Shown here one piece after another: positions 54,328 through 64,000 of a stretch of 64,000 nt of DNA (positions are counted from its first letter, which is position 1; every line of letters begins with the position of its first letter). Under the pieces are notes generated by a model, which was given only the letters and a program-made list of their open reading frames with translations, did not search any database and was not told where the DNA came from. The stretch is taken from positions 1,240,001-1,304,000 of the forward strand of contig OX337235.1 in assembly GCA_946965045.2 (NCBI GenBank), written 5' to 3'. Made by a program: the position numbers and the translations under genes. Origin of the DNA: Epithemia pelagica. Lineage: Eukaryota > Bacillariophyta > Bacillariophyceae > Surirellales > Surirellaceae.

Positions 54328-57300
54328 TTAGTCTTCCGTGCGTTTGCGCTTCCCCTTCTTGGCAATTTCTCCAGAACCTTGTAAATGCCGCAGTGCTCCA
54401 GCTACACCTTTCTTTTTCACGTATTGGTCCCATTCCGTACATTGTGCCTCCACTTGTGCATTCCACACACCGAATTCGACACCTGCTTTTGTTGCGATTC
54501 CTTTCAATAAAGCATTTACCCGTGAAAAGAAATTTTGGTCGGACGGTGAATAACCGGGACGCCACTTAGTCTTGTACTTCTTATCCAATGCTGCGAAACC
54601 ACCAGCTATAGGAACTCCTTCGTATGCCTCCAAACCGTAGAATTCTTGATAGATTTCGGACAGTGAAAGACTGGAGTTGTTGCCAACAAAACGACAAGAC
54701 AAAATTCTGTTAGAGACCATAGTAAGTTCGTCGTCAACTGACTGATCTCCATCAGTCAGAGAAGGAGGTAAAGTAACTTGTACTGTAGGTTGTTGGTCAG
54801 CTGGAGATTGTTGGTCAGCTGGAGGAGAAATTGCCAGGGGTGAGTACGTCTCCACTGTGAGAGTAGGCGTCGCAATTTGTGGGCTTTGGGAGACACCGGC
54901 TGGGGACTCGTTGGTTGGGGATTCGTTCTCGTTGGCGATATTTGTATGGGCGGCGACGACAAATTGTTCCATCTCTGTGGCACGCTCTGCTACTCCACGG
55001 GAAAAAAAAGAGCTGAGAGTAGATGTGAGTTGCAGTTGGCGTCGTTTGGCTTGTTCTGTAAGTCGAAGCTCCAACTGATGAAAGTTGTCAGCTTGGTTCA
55101 TCTGCTCCTCTTGCAACTGTGTGTTGACCTCTTCCATTGAGCGCTCTAATTTTACCACACCATCTGCAACTTGGTCGAATCTTTTGTTGAGTCCAGGGAG
55201 GCATCGATCAATCAGAACCACACTGGGGTCATTGTTGATATCGTTCTCTTCCAACAAGTGCTCGCGCATTGATTCGGTGAATGACCAAAAAAGAGGGGAG
55301 GAAAACATGGGAAAGCGACAAAACAGGTCGTGAGATAGTCGTTTTTTGGCACGTGGGTCTTCTGATGATTGTAGGAGGCAAATCATCGCAGCCATGTCTT
55401 GAATGAATACCGTCCGAAGAAACTTTAGGAACCTAAGAAATTCCATGGCTGTTGGGTGCTCTGGGGGAGGACGGTCGTCGTCGTCTCCGACATCCTCCTC
55501 TGTGTAACCAAGTGTGAAGTCTTCTGCACTGTCAAGCCATGGCCATACGAGATTTTTCACATCCTCCGGTACCTCCAAATTTCCACGAGGAAGCCAATAG
55601 CCATCTGAAACTTCAAATCCTGCCATGCATCGAATGGCAGATATCGGAACTTTGGCACTGTACCTTGATTCTTGGACATCCCGGTCCCAATTGCCTTGTG
55701 TAATAGGAACAATATAGTTAGATATGTATAGACAAAACGATGACAACAACATTAGGGGTGACAAACTTACCAAGTTGTTTTGTGAAGTCAGGTGACAGCT
55801 CCTTAAATTCGCAGTGAGAAGGCGCTGTGTGACGACACCAGTGGGTTACATGGTCGGATACTATACCAAGCTTTTTGAACACCTTCGACAATTCACGGCG
55901 GAAGCATTGCTGGTCCATTTGACGACAGTGGTCTGAACCAAGCTCGACCAACAATTTGATGTCAAACCATGATGAGTTGTCACGGAGGTCAGGAAAATTG
56001 TGCGATGGGACAAACTCAACGTTGGTTTGAAAACGGTACACTAGATAAGTCGCCAAAGCACCCAACGGACAGGTAAATACATCGCGGTGTCGTGTTGCGC
56101 GAGCGAATTGCGAAGGGGAATCGGCCTTGACAGTTTTTCCGGTGAAAAACTGCATGAGTACTATGTTCATCGAGTCGTGGTCTTGCTTGCATTTAATTTT
56201 GAAAACCCTTAAGTCCGACAATTCAGCGATATGTAAACTCTCGCTCCGGAGAATAGAGGCGTAATTCATGAGAAATGAGAAGCGGTTGCGAAGAGAAGTA
56301 AATGTGGTTCGAATAACGTTTTCGTCGCAACCAGCGAGCCAAAATACTTCTTCAATTTTTCCGACTAATTCCGTGTGTTCAAATGGCGAGCATTCCTTCA
56401 CTTTCTCTTTGTAATTCTTCTTCGCAACACGAGCCGACCGCCCCTGAGGAGTAAATCACTGGTTAGTTACACATTCATTTGAATCACAGTTCGGTTGACT
56501 ATTGTAGTACTTACTTGTACAATTTTCAAAAGGTTCTTGATGCTGGTTGTACAGATCTGTGTGTCCCAGTTGAGTGAGTTGCTTCCGTTCCCTTCTTCGG
56601 CCTGGTAATCATATAACTTGCGTATGGCGGAGCGATATGTTGATATGGACGAAAACCCTAGAGGGTTCCTAGGTTCCATTTCGTCCAGAATCGCAGATTC
56701 ATTACCAGAGATCGTACCGTTGTGTGCGTCGAGGATTGCCACATATTTGTCACATAGACGGTCATAATCAACAACGTTGAATACTCCAGGCTTTTTGTTA
56801 TTGGTTTTTTGGTCGCGGAAGACTTGGTAAAACATGAATTGGTACAATTTCTCACCAGTAACGGTGAAACGAGTACATTCAGTTTGCCAGTTGTAAATTG
56901 TAGCGCAGAAACCTCGAAACTCTAAAATACGATACTTATAAGCTTCGCGCGTGTTTTTTCGCATAAGAGTGTCCATGATCTGGTGTGTCACAGCACGCAT
57001 CTCCGAAACACTCATACGCATACGGGGTTGGGGAAGTACTGCACTCCCACGTACAGCCTCAAGCAACGACTGCGGTGGTGTACGACGAGAATTGGATGGA
57101 GGGTTCCCATTGTCATCGCCATGGACAGGATGGTTGTTGCTGGAGTTAGTGGAATTGTTTGTGTTTGGTGGATTTGTAGTTGCTGTTGTTGTATTGGTGG
57201 GAGTGGTTGGTGTTGGTGATAGTATAGGAAATAATATACGGCGATGAGTCGAGTGAGTAGTAGCTTCCTCGTCTCCATTCGTAGGCTGGTTGTCAGGTTG

Positions 57301-57402
57301 GGAATCCTCATTACGAGGATTACGACGACGAGTAGACGACGAGCGACGTGAGGAGGAAGCCGTGCCATTAGCCCGTTGCGTGGCTCTTTGCGTTCGCGGC
57401 AT
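54328..57402 (-). CDS. Crypton/Ndc10-type tyrosine recombinase
   Basis: Three exons, 975 aa: 57402-56515, 56443-55771, 55694-54328. Introns of 71 and 76 bp have GTAAG donors and CTCAG/CAAG acceptors; the reading frame is intact. The N-terminus is basic (RRSSSTRRRNPRN) and Asn/Thr/Pro-rich. A SAM-like core-binding domain spans about 120-290 (LLEAVRGSAVLP ... MDTLMRKNTREAYKYRILEF). Catalytic residues: R362 in ILRSES, H497-x-x-R500 in THWCRH, W523 in GNWDRD, and nucleophile Y532 in SRYSAKVP. IRCMAGF-x5-YWLPR (about 541-557) and a PxxVKNLVWPW segment follow, typical of the Ndc10/GCR1-like DNA-binding region of Cryptons. A coiled coil and an FF-containing C-terminal segment end in KKGKRKRTED. Expected role: integration and excision of the element by strand exchange through a 3'-phosphotyrosine. 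All key residues are present, so it may be active. Confidence 0.9.
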
Positions 57403-57654
57403 GACGATTGAATGCACAATAGGAAAAGTAAATGTGTTAATTTTTTATCTGTCTATCGAAAAGGTCAGATGATCGGCCATTACGGTCATCATTCGACTCG
57501 GATGAGCCATTTAGGTGCTTCAGGTAATGACTGTGGAGAGCATTGCCTGGTTTTTCGTCATTGCAATTGCTGGCGACTGCTATGGACGACATTGGTCGGC
57601 AGGCGTGCTTATCGAGCGTGCCACTCTCTACGTGCAACTACGGTGGATGAAACC

Positions 57655-57788
57655 TTATCCCAATACAAATAAGACTGTTTATCCAATGAATAATCATCGT
57701 TATTGGTCACGAGATAAGCAGTCTCAGGATAAAAAAGACGTTTGTGCGACTCAAATGAGGATAAAATTACTAAAATTTTTATCCTGGG
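57655..57788. repeat. right subterminal TTATCC motif cluster
   Basis: Five copies in 130 bp: TTATCC at 57655, 57679 and 57779, GGATAA at 57727 and 57759. The last copy is part of TTATCCTGGG (57779-57788), which also occurs at the left end (50029-50038) and here abuts the TACGA direct repeat. The stretch 57403-57788 is otherwise the recombinase 5' flank. Host sequence from 57794 to 58082 leads into the DnaJ gene. Confidence 0.65.
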
Positions 57789-58082
57789 TACGAATAATAG
57801 CTATGTCGATGTCGGATTTGGTCGTGTTTCAATCGCTCGTTTCTCTGTACGGGATCAACGGCTCATTTTTGCGGTCGCGCACCACCACGCTTTTTCTCAT
57901 GCTCATCTCCCACTTTTGTTGTTGTTGCGAAATCTGTGCAGTTGACGTTGAGTTCAGCGTTCTGCCCAAAAATCCAAGTATATTGTTTGAACGGCAGCTG
58001 ATCTGGGTGCTTTATCGACTGGTGCAGTGGTGGATCGATTCATTCATCTTGAGTTCATCCACGGCAACACACAAACAAGAAC

Positions 58083-59480
58083 ATGTACTTTGGCGGAGAT
58101 CCTTTTGAGCATTTTGCTCATTCATCTGGTCGCGGTGGTCGTGGTGGAGGCCCTGGACGGTCGGGACGAATGAGTGGGCAAGCCGACACCACGAAGCTGT
58201 ATGAAACTCTGGGTGTACGTCATGGAACAGGATGGGGGGTTAGGACGGCGAAACTGTGGTTGTTTTGATCTGTTTATCAGTTGTTCGCTCGGTGTTTTGT
58301 CTCACATGCACAATCTGTTGTTGTTCTCTTTTACCTGTGTTTTGTCGCATCACAGGTTGAAAAGTCGGCTACACCGCAAGATATCAAAAAGGCCTATCGC
58401 AAGCTTGCTGTCAAGTTACATCCCGACAAGGGCGGTGACGAACAAAAGTTCAAGGAAGTTAATGCTGCCTATGAAATTCTCAGCGACGCCGAGAAACGAA
58501 AGAAATATGACCAATATGGCTTGGAGGGGCTGGAAGACGACGGTGGTCCCGGTGGTGCCACGGCCGACGATTTGTTTAGCATGTTTTTCGGTGGGGGTCC
58601 TCGTCGTCGGAGTGCCGGCCCTCGTCGTGGAGAAGATGTCAATCATGCCATTAAAGTGAGTTTGGAGGACTTATACAATGGGAAAACCGTCAAACTGGCC
58701 GTCAATCGACAAGTTTTGGATGGCGAACCGCGGATGTGCACGTATTGCGATGGTCAAGGTGTCGTGGTGGAATTGAGACGCATTGCCTTGGGGATGGTAC
58801 AACAAATGCAACGAGCGTGTCCCCATTGCGACGGGGAAGGCTATATTTGCAATAAGCGAAAAGAACGCAAACTGCTGGAAATATTCATTGAAAAGGGAAT
58901 GCGACACAATGAAAAGGTGGTATTTCGGGGAGCCGCCGACGAGAAACCAAATATGGAACCGGGGAACATCAACTTTATCGTACAAGAACAAGCCCATGAG
59001 GTATTTAAACGCAAGGGGGCCGATTTATTAATTACGAAAACCTTGTCCTTGAATGAGGCACTTTGTGGTTTCGCCTGGAAAGTCACTCATTTGGATGGCC
59101 GACAAGTTGTCATTGAATCCAAACCGGGCGAAGTGATCCAGGCCGAGGCACCAAGAGGCAAACCATTTTGCAAAATTGTTCCCAACGAGGGAATGCCGAG
59201 TCGAGGCAATCCCTTTGTTCGGGGTAATCTATACGTGCTCTTTCAAGTAAAGTTTCCGCAAGACGGAGAAATTTCCGAGAGTGCTATTCAACAATTACGT
59301 CGGTATTTACCCGGCAAAGCCATGGATATTGAATACAAACCAGAAGACGTCGAAGTGGTTCATTTGGAAACGGGTGATGCGAGACAGTTTGGCAGAGGTG
59401 GTGCGGCAAACTCTAATTCCGCGTACGATTCCGATGACGAAGACGATGGTCGTCAAGGTGTACAATGTCAACAGTCTTAG
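58083..59480 (+). CDS. type I-like DnaJ (DNAJA) cochaperone, reduced zinc finger, CaaX end
   Basis: Two exons, 418 aa: 58083-58214 and 58356-59480 (141-bp intron, donor GTACG, acceptor CACAG, phase 0). The intron splits the J domain at LYETLG/VEKS; the HPD motif is at 66-68. A short Gly/Arg-rich segment follows, then the substrate-binding region. Only two of the usual four C-x-x-C-x-G-x-G zinc motifs remain (C172-x2-C175 and C199-x2-C202). The first motif is absent and the fourth is reduced to ICNKRKERK, so only the second zinc centre should form. The dimerisation and C-terminal domains look complete. The protein ends GVQCQQS, a CaaX farnesylation signal as in animal DNAJA proteins. Expected role: Hsp70 cochaperone in cytosol or at ER membranes. 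Confidence 0.93.
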
Positions 59481-59709
59481 AACTGCATAAAGCATGCTAG
59501 CAAGATGGCTCTATTTTGTACTATATAGATTGCTTTTATTCTGTTTAGATATGAGATGGAACACTAGTTCAGAAAATAGAATCGCGCTGCCCTCAATTTA
59601 GTGTCTTCATAAGAAAGTTTCTCAAATAATTGTCCTGACACGACCAGATATTGTTCCATGGAAACTGGTGTCACAAATGTTATCAGTCCCTTCCCGACAG
59701 AACCGCCCA

Positions 59710-61084
59710 CTACGATGCTTTGCGGCAAAGCTTTACACTGTAAACTTGCTCGACCTCACTCACTTGTTCTTCAAACAGTTCAGTTGCAAGTTGGTACAAC
59801 TTTTGATCCAATTGCGTGAATTCCTGAATCAACGACAGTTCCTCATCCGTTGGAGTAAAGGAACTCCCGTGGTGGAGGACACCATGATCCGCCATCTTGG
59901 CAGGCAGTTTGGTGACCGGTTGGCCAGTAGAGCAGTTGCAGTCGTCCGGGACCTTTTGAAGAATCGTTGTCGCAAATACACAGTAGCTTAGATCCATATC
60001 GTCCATTACACCGACCGCATCAAAGAGACCCAGCAAGTCATCTTTTGATTCTGGGAACATGGTCAACCAACTCTGGAAGTTGAGGGGGATAAAGCAGGTA
60101 AAATTAGGATCCCTCCAATGGATAAAAGGGTCGGACATGTTTCGTTCAATTTGTGGATCTCGTTGTCTAATCTCGTGCCATGCTTTGAGCCATTCCAACA
60201 ATGTATCGGGCATTGCGTCCGCTTTCCCCAAGCGATTATGTTCTATGGATTCCTTACAATGAAAGTACTGAGAAAGGACATGAGACACTGGCTCACGAAA
60301 CAGGGTAAGCGCGTGAGGGGGTTGGTACTGATTGAACCCCATCTCGGTCATAAAGACTCGATAAGTCGGATGCGATTGTGTCCAATTCTGCCATTGCTCA
60401 ATATTGAATCGACGCCCCATACCCAGTTGTTGGAGCGTAACTCCTCCCCTACGCAACATTTTATGCATTGTGTAGCCTCCAGTCTAGAAAGGAAACACAA
60501 ATTGGTGTAAGATGCACTCGTCGATCATGTAATTTCAAGCATACAATATCTGGATCTACCTTGGGAATGTGCAAGTACTGATTCCATGCAGGAAAAGGAA
60601 CGAGAGCAGGACAACATTTGAAAACCGGAACACACAATGTTGGGATGAATGTTAGAATTCAAGCTGTGAGCGACAAGAAAAACGACAGTGCCTTCCGTCT
60701 GCTTACGTAATACTGGGTTGGGCTGGTCATGTTTGGAAGCGGTTGCTGTTGCTCGGCTTGGACGGAGGAAGGACTACCACTCAGTGTCGTATTGGTGTCC
60801 CCGAGCCAGGAACGTGACTCTGTGTCATTCGTCATGACGTTGTTGCAGCAGGGCTTTTCACTCCGCGATACGGTCGTGAGGACAAGGCCAGTGATCAAAA
60901 GAAGGAGAACCAATGCCATGATTCGTTTGTTGCAACAATGCTCCAAAACCATTCCTGTGATTGTGTTGCATCCCCCACTCGACTTGTTTGTACCATAGTC
61001 CATGGCCGGAACTCTGGTATACACACCCCATGCTCCGTTCCTTCGTTCCGAACGATCCTTACTTGGTGAAAGACTCAAACGCAT
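59710..61084 (-). CDS. type II membrane sulfotransferase
   Basis: Three exons, 389 aa: 61084-60707, an 18-nt microexon 60577-60560, and 60483-59710. The microexon encodes YLHIPK, and the next exon starts TGGYT. The join builds the PAPS-binding 5'-phosphosulfate loop (LHIPKTGG-x-T), which neither flanking exon contains. The alternative of reading 60560-60650 as exon is blocked by a TGA and the lack of an acceptor. The N-terminus is cytosolic and basic, with one signal-anchor helix (about 55-72, IMALVLLLLITGLVLTTV), then a stem with N-glycosylation sites. The catalytic part includes a FREPVSHVLSQYFH 3'-phosphate-binding motif. Likely a Golgi enzyme sulfating glycans; the acceptor is unknown. 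Confidence 0.85.
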
Positions 61085-61866
61085 GATTCTTCTCGACCAC
61101 TAAAGAGAAATAATGAACTCACTTTTCCGTCAAGAAGTGTGTTTATCCTCCCAAATCCTTCTCAGCAATTTGAACGATCGCTGGACGAGTAGGCGCGAGG
61201 CGTGACAGATCTCGCGAGTGGAAGTTGGAAGACAAAGATGTCTGTCTGTTGGAGCGAGTCAACCTTCACGTCCATCTCACTGGAATCCAACGAACCACAT
61301 CAACAAAAGGAAAAGATTCCTCATCGTGGCTTGGTATTCATATTCCATAGAACCTATTTGCTTGCATTGGAGTTGATTGTTGATACAAGCATCAAATCTA
61401 CAAGGCAGATTCTCCAGAGAGTCATGCGGTGGACTCATCGAGAAGACAGGACGACTCATTCAACCGAGCTGGTCTTCCGTTCAGAACCACGACCTTCGAC
61501 ATTTTATACCGATTATAGCGCATCTCGCGACTTCACGCAGGGGCGTCATGGTCAAAGGTTGTTCATCATGGTCATGGATCAACGGACGATGCAAGTTCTG
61601 AATGGCGTGACAGTGTGACGCACGAAGGACACTACGACATCCGCTCAGGTGTGCTCATGGAGTACAATGTTTTGATGCAAACGCTTTTATAGAAGTAGCC
61701 GAAAAACCGACAACTAAGCTGTTGAGTTATGATGCCAGTCGGGATGACCACATTTCGTTCTTCACCTTCAAGACGAGAATAGCGCCATGGAGCCGCTGCT
61801 GCAACTGAGCAAACATCATCACAGTTCTTGTCACCCTCGAATACAGGAAAGCACTCATCAAATCAC
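61085..61866. other. divergent intergenic region
   Basis: Separates the sulfotransferase (-) from the PP2C gene (+). A 138-codon frame at 61202-61618 starts at GTG and has no domain; I treat it as non-coding. Confidence 0.5.
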
Positions 61867-63711
61867 ATGGAAGAACAAGAGCAACAGGTGGAAAGAAATG
61901 GAGACGATGCCTTGGGTAAAGACCAGCCTCTGAACTTTCGAAGAAGACGCCTCAGCTTACCCCGACACCATCTCGAAGCGGCCAATGCTGCAGCGCTTGT
62001 GGCCAAAGCTGAGGACGACAAAGCAGAGGAACCTGAGACTAGGAACAAGGAGGAATGCGAAAAAGATTGCTTGTCGAATGGAGACGTCGTTACTCCTCAA
62101 ACAACTTCGGAACAACCGCATGGAGAGGACGACGACATGGATGAAAAGGCCCATACGTTTCGTAAACGACGGCTTTCGCTTACCTTCAATCGTATGCCAA
62201 ACTTGGAAGAAGATCCTTCCAATAATGAGGACGACGATGCTGATGGACCGGATCCGAAGCGACAGAGGCGTTTATCGACAGCCGAGAGCAGTGTTGCATC
62301 CAATACATCTGCGTCGCCCTCATTGAACAATAATAACAACAACAACAATAGCAAGGCGCGCATTATGCATTCGGCTGAAATGATTTCTGGTCCATTCGCC
62401 CCTCCCAGTCCGATCCATCACAATCATGTGTTGCACAAACAGAATCCGTTGCCTCCGTCACAATCTTCGGCCTTGGATGATGATGCCGCGGATACTGTAC
62501 ATTCTACGCACTTGGAGTCCCATTTGTTGGAGTTTAGCCCTCGCAGACTTCGCACGAGAAGTCGACGAAGATATTCGTGGAAGCAACGGCACCATCATTC
62601 GGACGAAGAAATGTTGCCCTTTCCCAAGCATGTGGTGGGGACTTACTCTTGTCATGGTATTGAACCAATCTACGACGAGAGTGATTATGAACAATCACCC
62701 CCTCCGAACGAACAACCATCCATAACTACCGGAGACAAGCTGAGCAGAGACAATGAGTCATTTTGGGGTGATTATCAAGACAGCGCGGAAAGCTTTGACA
62801 ACGAAGCCAAGATAAATGGTACACAGAAAGAGCAACAAACATCCATATCGGCCAAAATCAATCAAGATCGAGGTGGAATAACATATCCATATGCCAATTC
62901 CGATAAGACAGCCTTATTTGCTGTGTATGATGGTCATGGACAAGGTGGTGAATTGGTTTCCCAATTTGCCTTGCATGAAATCCAACGTCGCCTTGAAAAA
63001 CATCCTTTGTTCTCAACCAACTTGGAAGCTGCCATGAGGGAAACCTTTCTTACTGTGGACGAAGCCCTAAAGCACGAACCTATTATTGAACCATTTTTTG
63101 CTGGCACCACGGCCTGTTTGGCCTTGTTGCAGGACAAGAAAATAACCTTGGCGAACGCAGGGGACTCGCGTGCCGTCTTGGGTCGAAAACGCGAGGACAA
63201 TGGTGATTGGGAAGGTATTGATTTAACAAACGATCAAAATCCGGACTCGCCTTTGGAAATGGAACGAATCTTAAATCTGGGTGGTTTTGTGTCGCCACCG
63301 CCCGGTCCAGGGCTTTCAGCGCGTGTGTGGTTGGATGCGGAAATGACTCAAATTGGATTAGCCATGGCGCGATCGATTGGAGACCATGCCGTGTCCGACG
63401 TGGGCGTGATTGCCGATCCCGTCGTCTCGACACATACTGTGAACGAACGGGATGAATTCATGATACTGGCATCGGATGGTGTCTGGGAATTTTTGGAGTC
63501 TCAGGAAGCAGTGCAAATTGTAGGTGACCATTTGGAAGAACTCGGCGCAACCAAGGCCTGTCAAGCGTTAATTGAAGCAGCCGCGTCGAAATGGCACGAA
63601 GAAGAAGGGGAATATCGAGACGATATCACTGCGATTGTGGTACAATTGCACCACTTGTGGAGTGGACAACCATCCAAGTCACAGAAACGGCAACAGACAG
63701 AATCAAACTAA
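61867..63711 (+). CDS. PP2C-family protein phosphatase
   Basis: Single exon, 614 aa from ATG 61867 (an earlier TTG start adds 13 residues). The N-terminal 300 or so residues are disordered and carry repeated basophilic kinase sites: RRRRLSLP, RKRRLSLT, KRQRRLST, plus an RRLRTRSRRRYS cluster. The PPM/PP2C domain follows: YDGHGQGG (metal-binding Asp), FAGTTACLALL, ANAGDSRAVLGR, MARSIGDHAV, ASDGVWEFL, and DDITAIVV at the end, all as expected for an active Mn/Mg-dependent Ser/Thr phosphatase. One departure is GFVSPPPGPGLSARVWLDAEM before the ARSIGD motif, an insert typical of some protist PP2Cs. The tail is short. Substrate is unknown. The downstream 289 bp to the window end show nothing further. 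Confidence 0.92.
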   Translation: MEEQEQQVERNGDDALGKDQPLNFRRRRLSLPRHHLEAANAAALVAKAEDDKAEEPETRNKEECEKDCLSNGDVVTPQTTSEQPHGEDDDMDEKAHTFRKRRLSLTFNRMPNLEEDPSNNEDDDADGPDPKRQRRLSTAESSVASNTSASPSLNNNNNNNNSKARIMHSAEMISGPFAPPSPIHHNHVLHKQNPLPPSQSSALDDDAADTVHSTHLESHLLEFSPRRLRTRSRRRYSWKQRHHHSDEEMLPFPKHVVGTYSCHGIEPIYDESDYEQSPPPNEQPSITTGDKLSRDNESFWGDYQDSAESFDNEAKINGTQKEQQTSISAKINQDRGGITYPYANSDKTALFAVYDGHGQGGELVSQFALHEIQRRLEKHPLFSTNLEAAMRETFLTVDEALKHEPIIEPFFAGTTACLALLQDKKITLANAGDSRAVLGRKREDNGDWEGIDLTNDQNPDSPLEMERILNLGGFVSPPPGPGLSARVWLDAEMTQIGLAMARSIGDHAVSDVGVIADPVVSTHTVNERDEFMILASDGVWEFLESQEAVQIVGDHLEELGATKACQALIEAAASKWHEEEGEYRDDITAIVVQLHHLWSGQPSKSQKRQQTESN

Positions 63712-64000
63712 AAAGGGTTATATTATTTTTCCAATGACAAAATGAATGGTTGCACAACCAATCATATCTTTCACGTTGAGAACAGATCCTCTCTTGTATT
63801 TTGACAAGCGGGTATAGGTCGAACCTGTTTGCAAATTCGGTCAGAATTTCTGTGAAACTGAACCTTGGTTCGAAGAGGTGACTGCTTGTCTTGTCGCACG
63901 TTCTTAGAGAACTGAACGGTGGTCTGTTGTCGTATATGCGGAGCCCTTCTTGAAGTCCTTCTCCTCCTGCTTGGCGATCACCGTTGTTGTGATGTTGTTG

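Larger units (their letters stand above)
49972..57793. mobile_element. cargo-bearing Crypton (tyrosine-recombinase) element
   Basis: Proposed limits are the direct repeat TACGA at 49972-49976 and 57789-57793, chosen because the paralogous flank at 47169-47177 reads TTACGAATA without interruption. Rejoining left TTACGA to right ATA recreates that site. An alternative pair is TTATCCTGGG at 50029-50038 and 57779-57788. Inside are an intact Crypton/Ndc10-type recombinase (54328-57402, -) and tightly packed genes at 51075 (+), 51561 (-), 52498 (-) and 53533 (+), plus a weak frame at 50350 (-). Intergenic gaps are 36 to 175 bp in the centre. TTATCC motifs cluster near both ends. No DDE transposase, reverse transcriptase, terminal inverted repeats or viral structural genes are seen. 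Cryptons as generally described move by recombination, leave short direct repeats and usually carry little besides the recombinase, so the cargo is unusual. Confidence 0.75.

Noticed and set aside
49972-57793. Insertion as a polinton-like or other integrated virus
   Set aside because: No capsid, packaging ATPase, protease or protein-primed polymerase is visible, there are no long terminal inverted repeats, and the only mobility enzyme is a Crypton-type recombinase.
57515-58108. 197-codon open frame on the plus strand
   Set aside because: It crosses the proposed Crypton end and the host junction, begins at TTG, has no domain and overlaps the DnaJ start.
60578-60658. Extending the sulfotransferase microexon upstream (frame giving PVFKCCPALVPFPAW)
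   Set aside because: The frame meets a TGA and there is no AG acceptor before it; the AG at 60578-60579 gives a clean phase-0 18-nt exon.
61202-61618. 138-codon frame between the sulfotransferase and PP2C genes
   Set aside because: GTG start, no domain, mixed composition; more likely leader or promoter sequence.

Overview
The window reads as nuclear DNA of a diatom, probably a pennate one; the species is not identified. The reasons are short GT-AG introns of about 59 to 209 bp, a protein with a bipartite plastid leader ending in an AFANP-type motif, large single-pass leucine-rich-repeat (LRR) membrane proteins, Gln/Asn/Ser/Thr-rich low-complexity tracts, and a stramenopile-style Crypton element. 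Genes sit on both strands without operons. Where an open frame began at TTG or GTG, I moved the start to the first in-frame ATG. Exon joins were derived by hand from splice sites and reading phase.

Layout, left half. A plastid-targeted protein (22-1647, -); DNA polymerase eta (2021-4348, -); a tail-anchored coiled-coil protein (5288-7846, +); an RBR-type ubiquitin ligase with a ZZ finger (8565-10484, -); a 2598-residue MYND-finger/LRR membrane protein (12211-20007, +); two tandem bestrophin-type channels sharing one intron position (20643-22330 and 23833-25525, both -); inositol-pentakisphosphate 2-kinase (26802-29153, -); an unrecognised protein (29606-31420, +); and the cohesin subunit SCC3/STAG, rebuilt from eight exons to 1424 residues (31820-36623, -).

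Layout, right half. A protein built on a GKVWD repeat, with one more repeat beyond its stop codon (37695-40979, +); a HAD/methyltransferase-like/MDR fusion (41411-44857, -); a membrane protein lacking LRRs (45327-46730, +) followed by an LRR pseudogene whose 3' end is homologous to it (47388-49493, +); an insertion of about 7.8 kb (49972-57793); then a prenylated-type DnaJ (58083-59480, +), a type II membrane sulfotransferase with an 18-nt microexon (59710-61084, -) and a PP2C phosphatase (61867-63711, +).

The most interesting object is the insertion. It carries an intact three-exon Ndc10/Crypton-type tyrosine recombinase (975 residues) and at least four other genes: a small acidic protein ending in a canonical PCNA-binding (PIP) box, two divergent paralogues of an unknown family (one opening with a SUMO-interaction-like motif), and a protein with an SH3/Tudor-like segment plus coiled coil. 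TTATCC motifs cluster near both ends. The element lies in a duplicated 3' flank whose paralogous copy about 2.8 kb upstream is uninterrupted, and this suggests the ends. I read it as a cargo-bearing Crypton that may engage host PCNA and SUMO pathways. The cargo roles are inference.
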